Positions 1 through 9,066 of a DNA stretch of 64,000 nucleotides are shown one piece after another. The DNA is taken from assembly GCF_042648365.1 (NCBI RefSeq), contig NZ_JBHRXI010000002.1, positions 161,865-225,864 of the forward strand. The letters run 5' to 3'. This stretch comes from Lutimaribacter_A marinistellae (GTDB lineage: Bacteria > Pseudomonadota > Alphaproteobacteria > Rhodobacterales > Rhodobacteraceae). The notes beneath the pieces are model-generated. The model saw only the letters and a list, made by a program, of their open reading frames with translations. It searched no databases and had not been told where the DNA came from. How positions within the stretch are numbered: position 1 is the first letter of the stretch; each line of letters starts with the position of its first letter. The position numbers and the translations under genes are program-made.

Positions 1-1131
1 GGTGGCTATGCGACGATCCCGCTCTTTATTCTGATGGGAGAGATTCTGTTCCGATCCGGAAGCGTCGACGTCCTGTTTGACTCCATCGACCGGCTTGTCG
101 GCCAGATCCGAGGGAGGCTTTATGCGGTTGTCATTCTGATCGCCACGGTCTTCGGTGCCTTGTCGGGATCCGCGATCGCCGTAACCGCAATGCTGGGCCG
201 GTCGGCTCTGCCGAACATGGAGGCACGCGGTTATTCGACCCGTCTCAGCTCAAGCGTCATCCTTGCAGGCGCGTCGCTGGCGCCGATCATTCCGCCATCG
301 CTGCTTGCGATCATCGTCGGCTCTCTGGCCGATGTTTCGATCTCTGGTCTGCTGATCGCGGGGGTCGTGCCGGGCATTCTGATTGCCGTTATGACCGCTG
401 TTTACGTCGCCGTGCGCGTCGGGCTGGATCATTCGCTGGCACCGGAAAGGGCCGAAACGGACACAACGGCGCAGGGAAGTGCCATCGCGGCATTGCTGAG
501 AATGACGCCTTTCGTCCTGATTATCGCCGCGGTCATGGGGTTCATCATTCTGGGGATCGCAACACCCGGGGAATCCGCGGCAATCGGGGTTTTGGGCGCC
601 ATCGGCGTGGCGGCGATCTATCGCAAACTTTCACTCGGCATGGTGCTCGAGTCCGTCTCATCCGCCACACGGCTGAGCGTCATGATCATGATCATCGTTT
701 CATGCTCGACACTGTTCGGACAGTTGCTGGCGTTCACCGGGGCCTCTCGGGCACTGGTGTCCTGGGCCACCGAGTTGGGGCTTTCGCCCATGGTCATGTT
801 CGCGCTGATGATGGCCTTGCCGCTTGTCCTGTGCATGTTCATCGATCAGGTCGCGTTCTTGCTGCTGGCGGTGCCGCTTTATGAACCGATCATCGGCGCC
901 ATGGGGTTCGATCCGATCTGGTTCTGGACGATCTTTCTGATCAACCTCACGGTCGGAGGCATCACGCCCCCCTTTGGCTATACCCTTTTCGCCTTCTCGG
1001 GCGCCGCCCAGACCGTCGCAACCGCGACCGTCTTCCGGGCGAGCCTTCCTATCGTGGCGATCTTCATCACGGCAATCGTCGTTCTGGCACTTGTGCCGCA
1101 ACTCACCCTTTGGCTGCCGTCCAAACTGTGA
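1..1131 (+). CDS. dctM: TRAP transporter large permease (DctM), 5' truncated by window
   Basis: The open frame runs from base 1, giving 376 visible residues of a family usually around 430 long, so the N-terminus lies outside the window. The first visible residues (GGYATIPLFILMGEILFRSG) are the conserved DctM segment, followed by many hydrophobic helices and the family-typical stretch ITPPFGYTLFAFSG near the end. DctM is the inner-membrane large subunit of sodium-driven TRAP importers of organic acids. The small permease and binding protein should lie just upstream. The next gene, an acyl-CoA synthetase, hints at a carboxylate substrate that is then activated to a CoA ester; the substrate itself cannot be read from this sequence. 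Confidence 0.9.
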   Translation, partial: GGYATIPLFILMGEILFRSGSVDVLFDSIDRLVGQIRGRLYAVVILIATVFGALSGSAIAVTAMLGRSALPNMEARGYSTRLSSSVILAGASLAPIIPPSLLAIIVGSLADVSISGLLIAGVVPGILIAVMTAVYVAVRVGLDHSLAPERAETDTTAQGSAIAALLRMTPFVLIIAAVMGFIILGIATPGESAAIGVLGAIGVAAIYRKLSLGMVLESVSSATRLSVMIMIIVSCSTLFGQLLAFTGASRALVSWATELGLSPMVMFALMMALPLVLCMFIDQVAFLLLAVPLYEPIIGAMGFDPIWFWTIFLINLTVGGITPPFGYTLFAFSGAAQTVATATVFRASLPIVAIFITAIVVLALVPQLTLWLPSKL

Positions 1132-1243
1132 CCCTGCGCTGGAACCGGTTTGGAAGACCGGTGCCGCCGCAGATGTGGGTGTGCTTGGCGGTAGTTGACC
1201 GCTTGTAACCCCCACGAAAACAACATGCGAGGAGCGCATTTCG

Positions 1244-2770
1244 ATGCACAAAGTATATGACTGGATCCAGACCCACGCCGCCCGCCGCCCCGAACGGCTT
1301 GCGATACTCGACTATGCCACCGGGCATCGGGTGAGCTATGGCGAGATGCACGAACGCGTCGCACAGGCCGCTGGCGTATTGCGTGACAAGGGCGTCGGGA
1401 AGGGCGACCGCGTTGCTGTCCTGTCCCTCAACTCCCCGACGCTGTTCGAAATCGAATTCGCCTGTGCGCGTGTCGGGGCAATCTTCTGCCCGCTAAACAT
1501 CCGGCTCAGCGCACCCGAGCTTTTGTTCATTCTCAACGATCTCGAACCATCTCTCGTTCTCGCTGACACCACTTTCCACGAGATGGCGGTGCCACTCGCG
1601 GAGGAGGTTTCTGCCCCCTTGATGGGGATCGAAGGGCTGGGGGTCGATACGGAATGGTCGACTGCATGCGCCGCGGCCATGCCTGTTCATGACATGGTTG
1701 ATCTGACCCATGACGATGACTGGATCATCATATACACCTCTGGAACGACGGGCCGCCCCAAGGGCGCGCGCCTGACCCATGGGATGGTTTTTGCCCATGC
1801 GGTGAACGTTGGCGCGGTCACATCGCTGACCCCAAGAAGCGTCAACCTGTGCCTGCTGCCATTCTTTCATACGAGCGGCTTGAACGTATTCGCCAATCCG
1901 ACCTTTCACATCGGTGGGGCCAATGTGGTGACCCGCAGCGTTGATCCCGCGCAGATACTCGACATTATCGACGACAAGGACCTTGGCGTGAGCCATTTCA
2001 TCGGCGTGCCCACGATTTTCCAGTTCATGGCTGAGAAACCCGCCTTTGAAACCACCGATTACTCGCGGCTCGAAGGTGTGATGGTGGGCGGTGCCCCCGC
2101 GCCCGAAGCGCTGTTGCGGCGCTGCGCATCGGTCGGTCTTGAGGTCGCGCAGGCCTACGGCATGACCGAAAGCGGGCCGGGTGTCCTGGTACTCGACAAG
2201 GAAGACGCGCAACAGCGGATCGGGTCTTCGGGCAAACCACTGATGCATGTCGATGTGCGGCTGGTGCGTCAGGACGGCACCGATGCCGGGCAGGATGAGG
2301 TGGCCGAGATATGGCTGCAGGGGCCGTCGATCACGCCGGGATACTGGCGCAGGCCCGAGGCCAACAAGAACGACTACAGCGATGGCTGGTTCAAGACAGG
2401 CGATGCGGCCTATCGTGACGCCGACGGATTCTACTACATCGTGGATCGCTGGAAAGACATGTATATTTCCGGTGGTGAAAACGTGTATCCCGCCGAGGTC
2501 GAGAACGTGATCTCGAACCTCGACGGTGTGCTCCAGGTGGCCGTTATAGGTGTCCCCGACGACAAATGGGGCGAAACCGGTTGCGCTTGCATTGTACTGC
2601 GCGAGAACGCGACACTCGGCGAAGATGATATCCGGAACGCCTGTGCGGCCAATCTGGCCCGCTACAAGCATCCGCGCGACATCGTCTTCCTCGATACGCT
2701 TCCGCAGAACGCGACCGGCAAGATCCAGAAACGTGAACTGCGGGACCAGATCCTCAGGGCGTCCGCATGA
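1244..2770 (+). CDS. AMP-dependent acyl-CoA synthetase/ligase
   Basis: A 508-residue ANL-superfamily enzyme that would adenylate a carboxylic acid and transfer it to CoA. Visible motifs are the P-loop-like YTSGTTGRPKG near residue 165, YGMTES near 305, the hinge GWFKTGD near 382, and the C-terminal catalytic lysine in NATGKIQKREL near 490. The length is full for the family. The start follows AGGAG-like sequence (gcgaggagcg). The downstream enoyl-CoA hydratase overlaps it by 4 bp (ATGA), so the two are translationally coupled. With the TRAP permease upstream, uptake, CoA activation and hydration of an aliphatic or aromatic acid is a reasonable inference. The acid is unknown. Confidence 0.93.
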   Translation: MHKVYDWIQTHAARRPERLAILDYATGHRVSYGEMHERVAQAAGVLRDKGVGKGDRVAVLSLNSPTLFEIEFACARVGAIFCPLNIRLSAPELLFILNDLEPSLVLADTTFHEMAVPLAEEVSAPLMGIEGLGVDTEWSTACAAAMPVHDMVDLTHDDDWIIIYTSGTTGRPKGARLTHGMVFAHAVNVGAVTSLTPRSVNLCLLPFFHTSGLNVFANPTFHIGGANVVTRSVDPAQILDIIDDKDLGVSHFIGVPTIFQFMAEKPAFETTDYSRLEGVMVGGAPAPEALLRRCASVGLEVAQAYGMTESGPGVLVLDKEDAQQRIGSSGKPLMHVDVRLVRQDGTDAGQDEVAEIWLQGPSITPGYWRRPEANKNDYSDGWFKTGDAAYRDADGFYYIVDRWKDMYISGGENVYPAEVENVISNLDGVLQVAVIGVPDDKWGETGCACIVLRENATLGEDDIRNACAANLARYKHPRDIVFLDTLPQNATGKIQKRELRDQILRASA

Positions 2771-3579
2771 CCGGGACTGCGACATTTGCCGGCGCCCGAT
2801 TGCGGTTGACCCGAAACGGGTCGATCCTGACAGCGACCCTGCACGGGGGCGACGGCCCGAACCTGTTGACGATCGACAGTCTGGCTGAAATCGAACGCTT
2901 TGCCCGCGACTTGCATGGAGATGCCGAAACGCGCGTGGTGATACTGCGAGGGGAGGGTCCACATTTCTGTGGTGGTTTCCATCTTGAGGAACGTCTGACG
3001 GAATTGAAGTCCGATGCCTCGCTCATGAATCGCAGCAGACAGGCCGACCTTGGCAGGCGGATGATGACCGCGCTGGCGGAAATCCCTGCGGTCACCATTG
3101 CAGCCGTCCAGGGCGTGGCCGCGGGGGGCGGGGCCTGTCTGGCCACGGCCTGCGATTTCCGCATCGCGGCGGAAGACGCGCGCATGGGCTATCCCGAGGT
3201 GCGCCGCGGCTTCAACCTGATGTGGGGCGCGCTGCCCTTGTGCGTCCGGCTGATCGGCCCGGCCCGCGCCAAGCGTCTGATCATGCTGGGCCGGCTGGAA
3301 CGGGCGGAAACGCTCGAACGCTGGGGGTTCGTCGATCAGGTGGTTCCTTTGGACCAGCTACCAGCCACGGTAGAAGACATGGCGCAGCAATATGCTGGCC
3401 TGCCTCCGCTTGCGGCACAGATGGTGAAACGGTCGGTGAATGCCGTGAGCGGGGCGCTGGATGCTGCGCTGATGCACATGGAGAGCGACCAATTCCTTCT
3501 CGCGGCTGATAGCCACGACTCCCGCGAAGGAATTGCGGCATTTCTTGAAGGGCGAGAGCCCGCCTTCTCTGGCCGCTAG
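2767..3579 (+). CDS. enoyl-CoA hydratase/isomerase (crotonase family)
   Basis: A 270-residue crotonase-fold protein. The first oxyanion-hole segment is GPHFCGGFHLEE and the second is GVAAGGGACLATACDFRIA, followed by MGYPEVRRGFNLMWG, where a catalytic glutamate sits in PEV. The C-terminal helices (AAQMVKRSVNAV) are family-typical. It starts by ATGA overlap with the acyl-CoA synthetase and probably acts on that enzyme's CoA product after a dehydrogenation step not encoded here. It could equally be an isomerase or a CoA hydrolase of the superfamily, since crotonases cannot be separated by motif alone. Confidence 0.9.
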   Translation: MTGTATFAGARLRLTRNGSILTATLHGGDGPNLLTIDSLAEIERFARDLHGDAETRVVILRGEGPHFCGGFHLEERLTELKSDASLMNRSRQADLGRRMMTALAEIPAVTIAAVQGVAAGGGACLATACDFRIAAEDARMGYPEVRRGFNLMWGALPLCVRLIGPARAKRLIMLGRLERAETLERWGFVDQVVPLDQLPATVEDMAQQYAGLPPLAAQMVKRSVNAVSGALDAALMHMESDQFLLAADSHDSREGIAAFLEGREPAFSGR

Positions 3580-3648
3580 ACCGCCCCAACAGGCAGGCCC
3601 TTCAACCGACAAGCAGTTGGGGGGCTGACCACGGCTCTGGCCACCTGA

Positions 3649-4383
3649 TCAGCCGGATACGCTTCTGAGGAACTTTTTCAGTCGTGGATCTTGCGGTGTG
3701 TCGAAGATTGCGTCGGGCGCGCCCTGTTCCACGATGTGGCCGCCCTCCATGAAGATCACGCGATCCGCGATCTCTCGGGCAAAGCGCATCTCGTGGGTCA
3801 CGATGAGCATGGTCTGACGCCGCTCCGCCACCGAGCGCATCAGGCCCAGCACTTCGCCCACCCATTCGGGATCAAGCGCCGAGGTCGGTTCGTCGAACAA
3901 CATCAGCTCGGCCCCGATGGCCATTGCGCGCCCTATGCCGACGCGCTGTTGCTGCCCGCCCGAAAGGCTGGCGGGATAGCTGTCTGCCTTGTCAACCAGA
4001 CCAGTTTCCGCAAGGATCGAACGCGCCTGTGCCTCGGCTTCGTCGCGCGGTCGTTTCTGGACGGTGACCAGAGCCTCCATGATGTTTTCCAACGCGGTCT
4101 TGTTGGCAAACAGGCCGTAGTTCTGGAACACCATCGACGTGACCCGCCGCAGCGCGAGGATATCGGATCGACTTGCCTTGGCGGCGTCGACGGAAACATC
4201 GCCCACGGTGATCCGCCCGGCGTCAGGCCGATCAAGGTAGTTCAGCGTGCGCAGCAACGTGGATTTCCCGGTCCCCGAAGGGCCGATGATCACCACACGC
4301 TCGCCATCCTGAATGATCAGGTCGATGCCATCCAGCACCGTGTTCGCGCCAAAGCGCTTGGTCAGTCCTTCAATGCGGATCAT
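3649..4383 (-). CDS. amino-acid ABC transporter ATP-binding protein
   Basis: A 244-residue ATPase of the polar amino acid (GlnQ/HisP) type. Walker A is GPSGTGKST, the signature is SGGQQQR, and Walker B is LMLFDEPTSALDPEWV, with the switch His in VTHEMRFA. It energises the permease encoded by the gene overlapping it (start at 4383 overlaps the permease stop by 4 bp). It is the last gene of a three-gene minus-strand operon of binding protein, permease and ATPase. It converges on the enoyl-CoA hydratase gene with a gap of about 70 bp that shows no clear terminator. Confidence 0.94.
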   Translation of the reverse strand: MIRIEGLTKRFGANTVLDGIDLIIQDGERVVIIGPSGTGKSTLLRTLNYLDRPDAGRITVGDVSVDAAKASRSDILALRRVTSMVFQNYGLFANKTALENIMEALVTVQKRPRDEAEAQARSILAETGLVDKADSYPASLSGGQQQRVGIGRAMAIGAELMLFDEPTSALDPEWVGEVLGLMRSVAERRQTMLIVTHEMRFAREIADRVIFMEGGHIVEQGAPDAIFDTPQDPRLKKFLRSVSG

Positions 4384-5054
4384 CTCGCATATGCCTTGTT
4401 CAAACGGGTTTCCAGCAGCTTCTGCACCTGGCTAAGCCCCTCGACCATGATCCAGTAGAGCACGGCCACCACAAGGAACGCCTCAAAGTACAGAAAGCTG
4501 CCGGCGGCCTCCTTCTGGGTCGCGCCCATCATCTCGGTCACGCCGAGGGTAAAGGCGAGCGAGGTGCCCTTGATCATGTCGATGAAGTAGTTGACCAGCG
4601 TCGGCGCAGCGGTTCGCGCGGCCTGTGGCAGGATCACCCGCATCATCATCTGCCATTGCGTCATGCCGATCGACTGCGCGGCCTCCCATTGGGATCGGTC
4701 GACGCCGATGATGGCGGCGCGGATCGTTTCGGCCATGTAGGCGGCGAAATGCAGGGTCAGCCCCATGATCGCCGCCGTGACCCCATCGATCGACGTCAGG
4801 AAAGACAGCACCTGCGGCAGGCCGTAATAGAACAGGAACAGCTGCACGAGGAGCGGCGTGCCGCGAAAGAAGCTGATGAAGAGCAGTACCGCTCCATCCA
4901 GCACCGGCACGCGGATCACCCGTTCGACGGCCAAAGCCACAGCCAGCACCAGAGCCAGCACCATGGCCGCCGCCGCCATTCCCAGCGTCAACGGGATGTA
5001 ACCCGCAATGACGGGGACCAGCCCCAGCATGTAGTCGAGGTCAAGTCCCCGCAT
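4380..5054 (-). CDS. amino-acid ABC transporter permease
   Basis: A 224-residue inner-membrane protein of the His/Glu/Gln/Arg permease family. It has several hydrophobic helices and the EAA-type cytoplasmic loop: the conserved stretch EAAQSIGMTQWQMMMRVILPQA sits around residues 130-150. Only one permease gene is present, so the transporter probably uses a homodimer. It begins 3 bp after the binding-protein stop and overlaps the ATPase start. Confidence 0.93.
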   Translation of the reverse strand: MRGLDLDYMLGLVPVIAGYIPLTLGMAAAAMVLALVLAVALAVERVIRVPVLDGAVLLFISFFRGTPLLVQLFLFYYGLPQVLSFLTSIDGVTAAIMGLTLHFAAYMAETIRAAIIGVDRSQWEAAQSIGMTQWQMMMRVILPQAARTAAPTLVNYFIDMIKGTSLAFTLGVTEMMGATQKEAAGSFLYFEAFLVVAVLYWIMVEGLSQVQKLLETRLNKAYAR

Positions 5055-5057
5055 GTC

Positions 5058-5798
5058 TTATTGCTCCGTGATGTCGGTGCCGAACCACTTGTCCGAGATC
5101 TCGGCCAGAGTTCCGTTTTCTTTCAGCGTGGACAGCGCGGCATCGACCCGGTCGCGCAGGGCGCGGCTTTCGTCGTCGTCGCGGAAGGGCAGGGCGTTTC
5201 GAATTTCCGAGAACGGCTTACCGGCCAGTTGCAGCGGCAGCGGGCTTTCCGCAATCAGCTGCGCCGAAGAGACCCGGTCCATTACAAAGGCATCCACGCG
5301 TCCCAGCGCGGTATCCTGTGCGATGTTGGACTCGTACGTCTTGACCTTGATCTCCGAGGCATAGGGCAGGTCGTTCAGCAACTGTTCGAAGTTCGACCCG
5401 AGATTGACGGCCACGGTTTGACCCTTGAGGTCCTCGACCCCGGTGATCTGGTCATTGCCCTTGCGCACCACCACTTGCGCGCCGTCGAAGACATAGGGTT
5501 GGGTAAAGGTAAAACGTGCCTCGCGCTCGGGCGTAATCGTGATCTGGTTGGCAATGGTATCGATGCGGCCCGCGTCCAGCGCGCCGATCAGCCCGGAAAA
5601 GGACATGGTCTCGAACTCGATGTCCAGACCGGCCTCTTGGCCGACGGCATTCATCACGTCGACCTCGAAACCTTGCAGCTCGTCCTGTTTGACGAAAGTG
5701 AACGGAAAATAGCCACCAGACATGCCAACGGTCAGCGTTTCGGCGGCGGCGGAGGTGCCCAGCGTCAAGGCGAGGGCAATAGAAGCGATACGGTTCAT
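5058..5798 (-). CDS. periplasmic amino-acid-binding protein of ABC transporter
   Basis: A 246-residue family 3 (SBP_bac_3) solute-binding protein. The start at 5798 is chosen because MNRIASIALALTLGTSAAAE is a clean Sec signal peptide; the open frame extends 29 codons upstream but that part reads as non-coding. The mature part shows GYFPFTF, VGQEAGLDIEFE and the family signature region DTIANQITITPEREARFTFTQPY. It would capture a polar amino acid and deliver it to the permease encoded 3 bp downstream. The ligand cannot be assigned from sequence. Confidence 0.93.
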   Translation of the reverse strand: MNRIASIALALTLGTSAAAETLTVGMSGGYFPFTFVKQDELQGFEVDVMNAVGQEAGLDIEFETMSFSGLIGALDAGRIDTIANQITITPEREARFTFTQPYVFDGAQVVVRKGNDQITGVEDLKGQTVAVNLGSNFEQLLNDLPYASEIKVKTYESNIAQDTALGRVDAFVMDRVSSAQLIAESPLPLQLAGKPFSEIRNALPFRDDDESRALRDRVDAALSTLKENGTLAEISDKWFGTDITEQ

Positions 5799-6088
5799 GT
5801 CACAATTTCCACTTGGGCCCGAAATGTGACTCGGGCGGTTCAAGACTGTTGGTTGCTGACATGGCCAGTCACAGCGCGCGATCAACCGTCTGAAACAGAT
5901 AAGTATATGCGTTTCGGCAATTGACTTGGGGTGGAACCTTTTCCGCCATTCCGGTCATGGAGCAGACCATGTGTCCGAACCTGACTGCAATTCCGTCTAC
6001 AGAGGTTGGAAATCCGGCAGGCGTACTTATCATTGGGGCGAGCTGGGGCGCGCCCCAATGATCCCCTCTGGCAGGAGCCTTTTCCCCG
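5799..6088. promoter_or_regulatory. divergent intergenic region with 10-bp inverted repeat
   Basis: This 290-bp gap separates the divergent amino-acid and osmoprotectant transporter operons, so promoters for both should lie here, although none stands out. A perfect 10-bp inverted repeat (CATTGGGGCG, 10-nt loop, CGCCCCAATG) occupies 6031-6060, ending 28 bp before the start codon at 6089. It has no T-run, so it is not an ordinary terminator. It could be an operator or a leader hairpin near the ribosome-binding site (aggag at 6073). Confidence 0.4.
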
Positions 6089-7003
6089 ATGCCCTCGAAA
6101 TCCCTGATCGCGGCCGCTCTGGCCACGTCCATTACGCTTGGCCTTACCTCTGCCTTGTCCGCAGACATCACCGTATCGTCCAAGATCGACACTGAAGGCG
6201 GGCTGCTCGGCAATGTTGTCGCCCTGGCGCTGGAGAACGCTGGCCTGCCTGTCGAACGGCGTCTTCAGCTTGGGGGCACGCAGATCGTGCGCGAGGCCAT
6301 TCTGGCAGGGCAGATCGACATCTATCCCGAATACACCGGCAACGCGGCCTTCTTTCACAACGAGGCAGATAGCGACATCTGGAAAAACGCTGCGGATGCG
6401 CATGACCGGGCGGCCGAGCTGGATGTCGGTCAGGGCCTGATCTGGCTGCAAAGCGCGCCTGCCAACAACACTTGGGCGATTGCCGTGAGAGGACCATTGG
6501 CACGGGAAAATGGTCTGGCCACAATGTCGGATTTCGGCGCATGGGTGGCCGCCGGCGGCGATGTGAAACTTGCTGCCTCCACCGAGTTCGTATCATCCCC
6601 TGCGGTATTGCCCGCGATGCAGGACACCTATGGCTTTGTGCTTGCGCCGGATCAGACCGTGATCCTGTCGGGCGGCGATACGGCGGCGACGATCCAGGCC
6701 GCCGCGCGCGGCACATCCGGGGTCAACGCGGCAATGGTCTACGGCACCGATGGCGGCGTGGGCGCGACCGGTCTTGTCGTGATGCGGGACGACAAGGGGG
6801 TGCAGCCGGTTTACGAGCCTGCACCCGTCGTGCGGGCCGAAGTGCTGGAGGAGTATCCGGCCATCGCCGAGGTGCTGAACCCGATCTTTGCCGAGATGGA
6901 CATGCAGACGCTGCAAAAACTCAACGGTCGCATCCAGGTCGGCGGAGAGCCGGCCGAGGCCGTTGCCCGTGAGTATCTGATCCAGATCGGCGCGTTGGAC
7001 TGA
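6089..7003 (+). CDS. osmoprotectant/quaternary-amine ABC transporter binding protein (OpuAC/YehZ type)
   Basis: A 304-residue protein with a signal peptide (about residues 1-24, ending SALSA) and the OpuAC-type binding fold. It shows DTEGGLLGNVVALALE near residue 35, the ligand-region phrase AGQIDIYPEYTGNA near 76, and a C-terminal MDMQTLQKLNGRI region typical of YehZ/OsmX proteins. It is first in a four-gene operon with two permeases and one ATPase, the same set as E. coli yehZYXW. The likely substrates are glycine betaine, choline or related compounds. Family knowledge supports the class; substrate and osmotic regulation are inference. Confidence 0.88.
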   Translation: MPSKSLIAAALATSITLGLTSALSADITVSSKIDTEGGLLGNVVALALENAGLPVERRLQLGGTQIVREAILAGQIDIYPEYTGNAAFFHNEADSDIWKNAADAHDRAAELDVGQGLIWLQSAPANNTWAIAVRGPLARENGLATMSDFGAWVAAGGDVKLAASTEFVSSPAVLPAMQDTYGFVLAPDQTVILSGGDTAATIQAAARGTSGVNAAMVYGTDGGVGATGLVVMRDDKGVQPVYEPAPVVRAEVLEEYPAIAEVLNPIFAEMDMQTLQKLNGRIQVGGEPAEAVAREYLIQIGALD

Positions 7004-7006
7004 TCG

Positions 7007-8146
7007 ATGCCGGCGGTCTCGCCACCGGGGCTCGTGTTTGGTCTTGTCGGGGGGGCGCTGCTTTGGGCGCCCTTCATGACGATTGCTCCAAATCGCATAG
7101 TCGGCGGAGAGGGCGTTCTGGCCTGGTCGCTGGGGTTGTGGCCGGCCATGCTGGGCTTGGCCATTGCTCTGTTACTGGGCCTGTCGACCCGTGCCCTGAT
7201 GCGTCTGGTCGCGGGGCTTTTGGGAATGGCCTGCCTTGTCTGGCTGCTGTCTCATGGAGCGGGCGTTTTGCTCGACGGGGCAGGCGATTATGCCCGCGCC
7301 TCGCCCGCCGGAGGGTTCTGGGCGCTGCTCGTCCTTTATGCGCTGCTTACGGCAGACGCGCTAAGCCAGATGCGCCCCGGTCCGACTGCACGGGTCGCGC
7401 TGCTGGTGGCGGCTTCAGTCGTGCTGGCCTGGGTGCTTGGGTCCGGTTGGCTGGGTGATCTCTCGATCGCGCAGGAATTCGCATCGCGGGCGGATCCGTT
7501 CTGGACCGCGCTTGAGCGGCACGTGCAGCTGGCATTCGGATCGGTCGCGGTTGCCATCGTCATCGGCTTTCCCTTGGGTGTCCTGTGTCATCGTCGCGAG
7601 CGGTTGCGGCGTGCCTTGCTGCCCATTCTCAGTTTTCTTCAAACCATACCGTCGCTTGCCATGTTCGGCATCATGATCCCGCTGCTGGCCTGGGTCGCCA
7701 TGACCGTGCCCGGCGCGCGCGAAATCGGAATTGCCGGGATCGGCTTTGCACCGGCGTTCTTTGCGTTGGTCCTCTATTCCCTGCTGCCGGTGGTGGGCAA
7801 CACGGTTTCGGGGCTGGACACGGTACCGCCAGCCACCGCCGAGGCCGCCCGCGGCATGGGGTTGTCCGCAACCCAGCGGCTGTTGCAGGTAGAGCTTCCA
7901 CTGGGGCTGCCGGTCCTGCTGACCGGGGTGCGTATCGTCCTTGTACAGAACATCGGCCTTGCGGTGATTGCCGGTTTGATCGGCGGTGGCGGCTTTGGAA
8001 GCCTCGTCTTTCAGGGCCTCAACCAGACCGCGACCGACCTGATCCTGCTGGGTGCATTGCCCACGGTGTTGCTGGCCCTTCTGTCGGCCGCGGTTATGGA
8101 CATCGTCACCGACCTTTCCCGCCCCATTCCAGAGGCAAGAAGATGA
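7007..8146 (+). CDS. ABC transporter permease (YehY type, long form)
   Basis: A 379-residue inner-membrane protein. The C-terminal 200 residues are a standard BPD_transp_1 permease with the EAA loop EAARGMGLSATQRLLQVELPLGLPV. The N-terminal 150 residues add extra hydrophobic segments (GLWPAMLGLAIALLLGL, WALLVLYALLTAD), as in YehY, which is longer than its partner. It begins 3 bp after the binding-protein gene and overlaps the ATPase start by ATGA. It is the larger of two non-identical permeases in this operon and should pair with the product of the 9063-9785 gene. Confidence 0.88.
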   Translation: MPAVSPPGLVFGLVGGALLWAPFMTIAPNRIVGGEGVLAWSLGLWPAMLGLAIALLLGLSTRALMRLVAGLLGMACLVWLLSHGAGVLLDGAGDYARASPAGGFWALLVLYALLTADALSQMRPGPTARVALLVAASVVLAWVLGSGWLGDLSIAQEFASRADPFWTALERHVQLAFGSVAVAIVIGFPLGVLCHRRERLRRALLPILSFLQTIPSLAMFGIMIPLLAWVAMTVPGAREIGIAGIGFAPAFFALVLYSLLPVVGNTVSGLDTVPPATAEAARGMGLSATQRLLQVELPLGLPVLLTGVRIVLVQNIGLAVIAGLIGGGGFGSLVFQGLNQTATDLILLGALPTVLLALLSAAVMDIVTDLSRPIPEARR

Positions 8147-9066
8147 TTGAAATCACGCGGCTGACCAAGGCGTTCGACCACAAGGTGGTGGTCGACAATG
8201 TCTCGATGACTGTCGAAACCGGAACGATCACGGTGGTGGTGGGCACCTCGGGTTCCGGCAAAAGCACGCTGTTGCGCATGATCAACCGGCTGGAAGAACC
8301 AAGCGGCGGCGAGGTCCGCATCAATGGCCAAGCCACGTCCGGCATGACGCCGCACCTCCTGCGGCGAAGGATCGGCTATGCCATTCAGGGCAACGGGTTG
8401 TTTCCCCACCACACGGTCGCGCGCAACATCGGGGCGGTGCCACGACTGCTCAATTGGCCCAAAGCTCAAATCACCGACCGCGTTGACGAGCTTCTGGATC
8501 TGTTTTCGATGCCGCCCCAGGAATTTCGACATCGCTATCCGCGTGAACTCTCGGGCGGACAGCAGCAGCGCGTTGGCGTCGCCAGGGCGTTGGCCTCGCG
8601 ACCCGATCTTCTGTTGATGGATGAACCATTTGGTGCGCTCGACCCGATCATCCGGCATCGCGCGCAAGAGGATCTGGCCCGTATCCAGCGACAGTTGGGC
8701 TCGACGATCATCCTGGTGACCCACGACATGGAGGAGGCCATCCGCCTCGGTGACAAGGTGGCCGTTATGGATGCGGGGCGCCTGGTGCAATATGCGCCGC
8801 CATCCGACATCATCGCTCGTCCCGCGACCCGTTTCGTCGGTGAAATGCTGGGCGAAGTGGACCGCCCCCTGCGATTGCTTTCGCTCATTCCGGTTGCCGA
8901 TGTCTCGGAACCCGGCGACGCGCCCGGAGCGGCCATTGACGCCGCCGCATCCCTGCGCGACGCGCTGTCGGCCTGCCTGTGGTCCGGGCGCGATGCGCTG
9001 CCCGTCGTGCAGGGCGGGCGGATCACGCTAAAGGCCATCCGGGCAAAGGCGGAACAGCCCGCATGA
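8143..9066 (+). CDS. ABC transporter ATP-binding protein (YehX/OpuBA type)
   Basis: A 307-residue ATPase. Walker A is GTSGSGKST, the signature SGGQQQR, Walker B LLLMDEPFGALDPI, and the switch His is in VTHDMEEA. The start at 8143 is set by the ATGA overlap with the upstream permease; a longer open frame from 7585 is only the shadow of that permease. The C-terminal 60 residues (SLRDALSACLWSGRDALPVV) look like one CBS-like unit rather than the tandem pair of OpuAA/ProV, so ionic-strength gating, if present, would be atypical. It overlaps the next permease by 4 bp. Confidence 0.9.
   Translation: MIEITRLTKAFDHKVVVDNVSMTVETGTITVVVGTSGSGKSTLLRMINRLEEPSGGEVRINGQATSGMTPHLLRRRIGYAIQGNGLFPHHTVARNIGAVPRLLNWPKAQITDRVDELLDLFSMPPQEFRHRYPRELSGGQQQRVGVARALASRPDLLLMDEPFGALDPIIRHRAQEDLARIQRQLGSTIILVTHDMEEAIRLGDKVAVMDAGRLVQYAPPSDIIARPATRFVGEMLGEVDRPLRLLSLIPVADVSEPGDAPGAAIDAAASLRDALSACLWSGRDALPVVQGGRITLKAIRAKAEQPA

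Noticed and set aside
1493..2962. 489-codon minus-strand open frame opposite the acyl-CoA synthetase
   Set aside because: Shadow frame spanning two real plus-strand genes; no start signal or motif.
3580..3648. Terminator between convergent genes
   Set aside because: The only inverted repeats are short and lack a T-run on either strand.
4656..5924. 422-codon plus-strand open frame over the amino-acid transporter genes
   Set aside because: Antisense shadow of the permease and binding-protein genes, rich in His, Arg and Gln as expected of antisense in GC-rich DNA.
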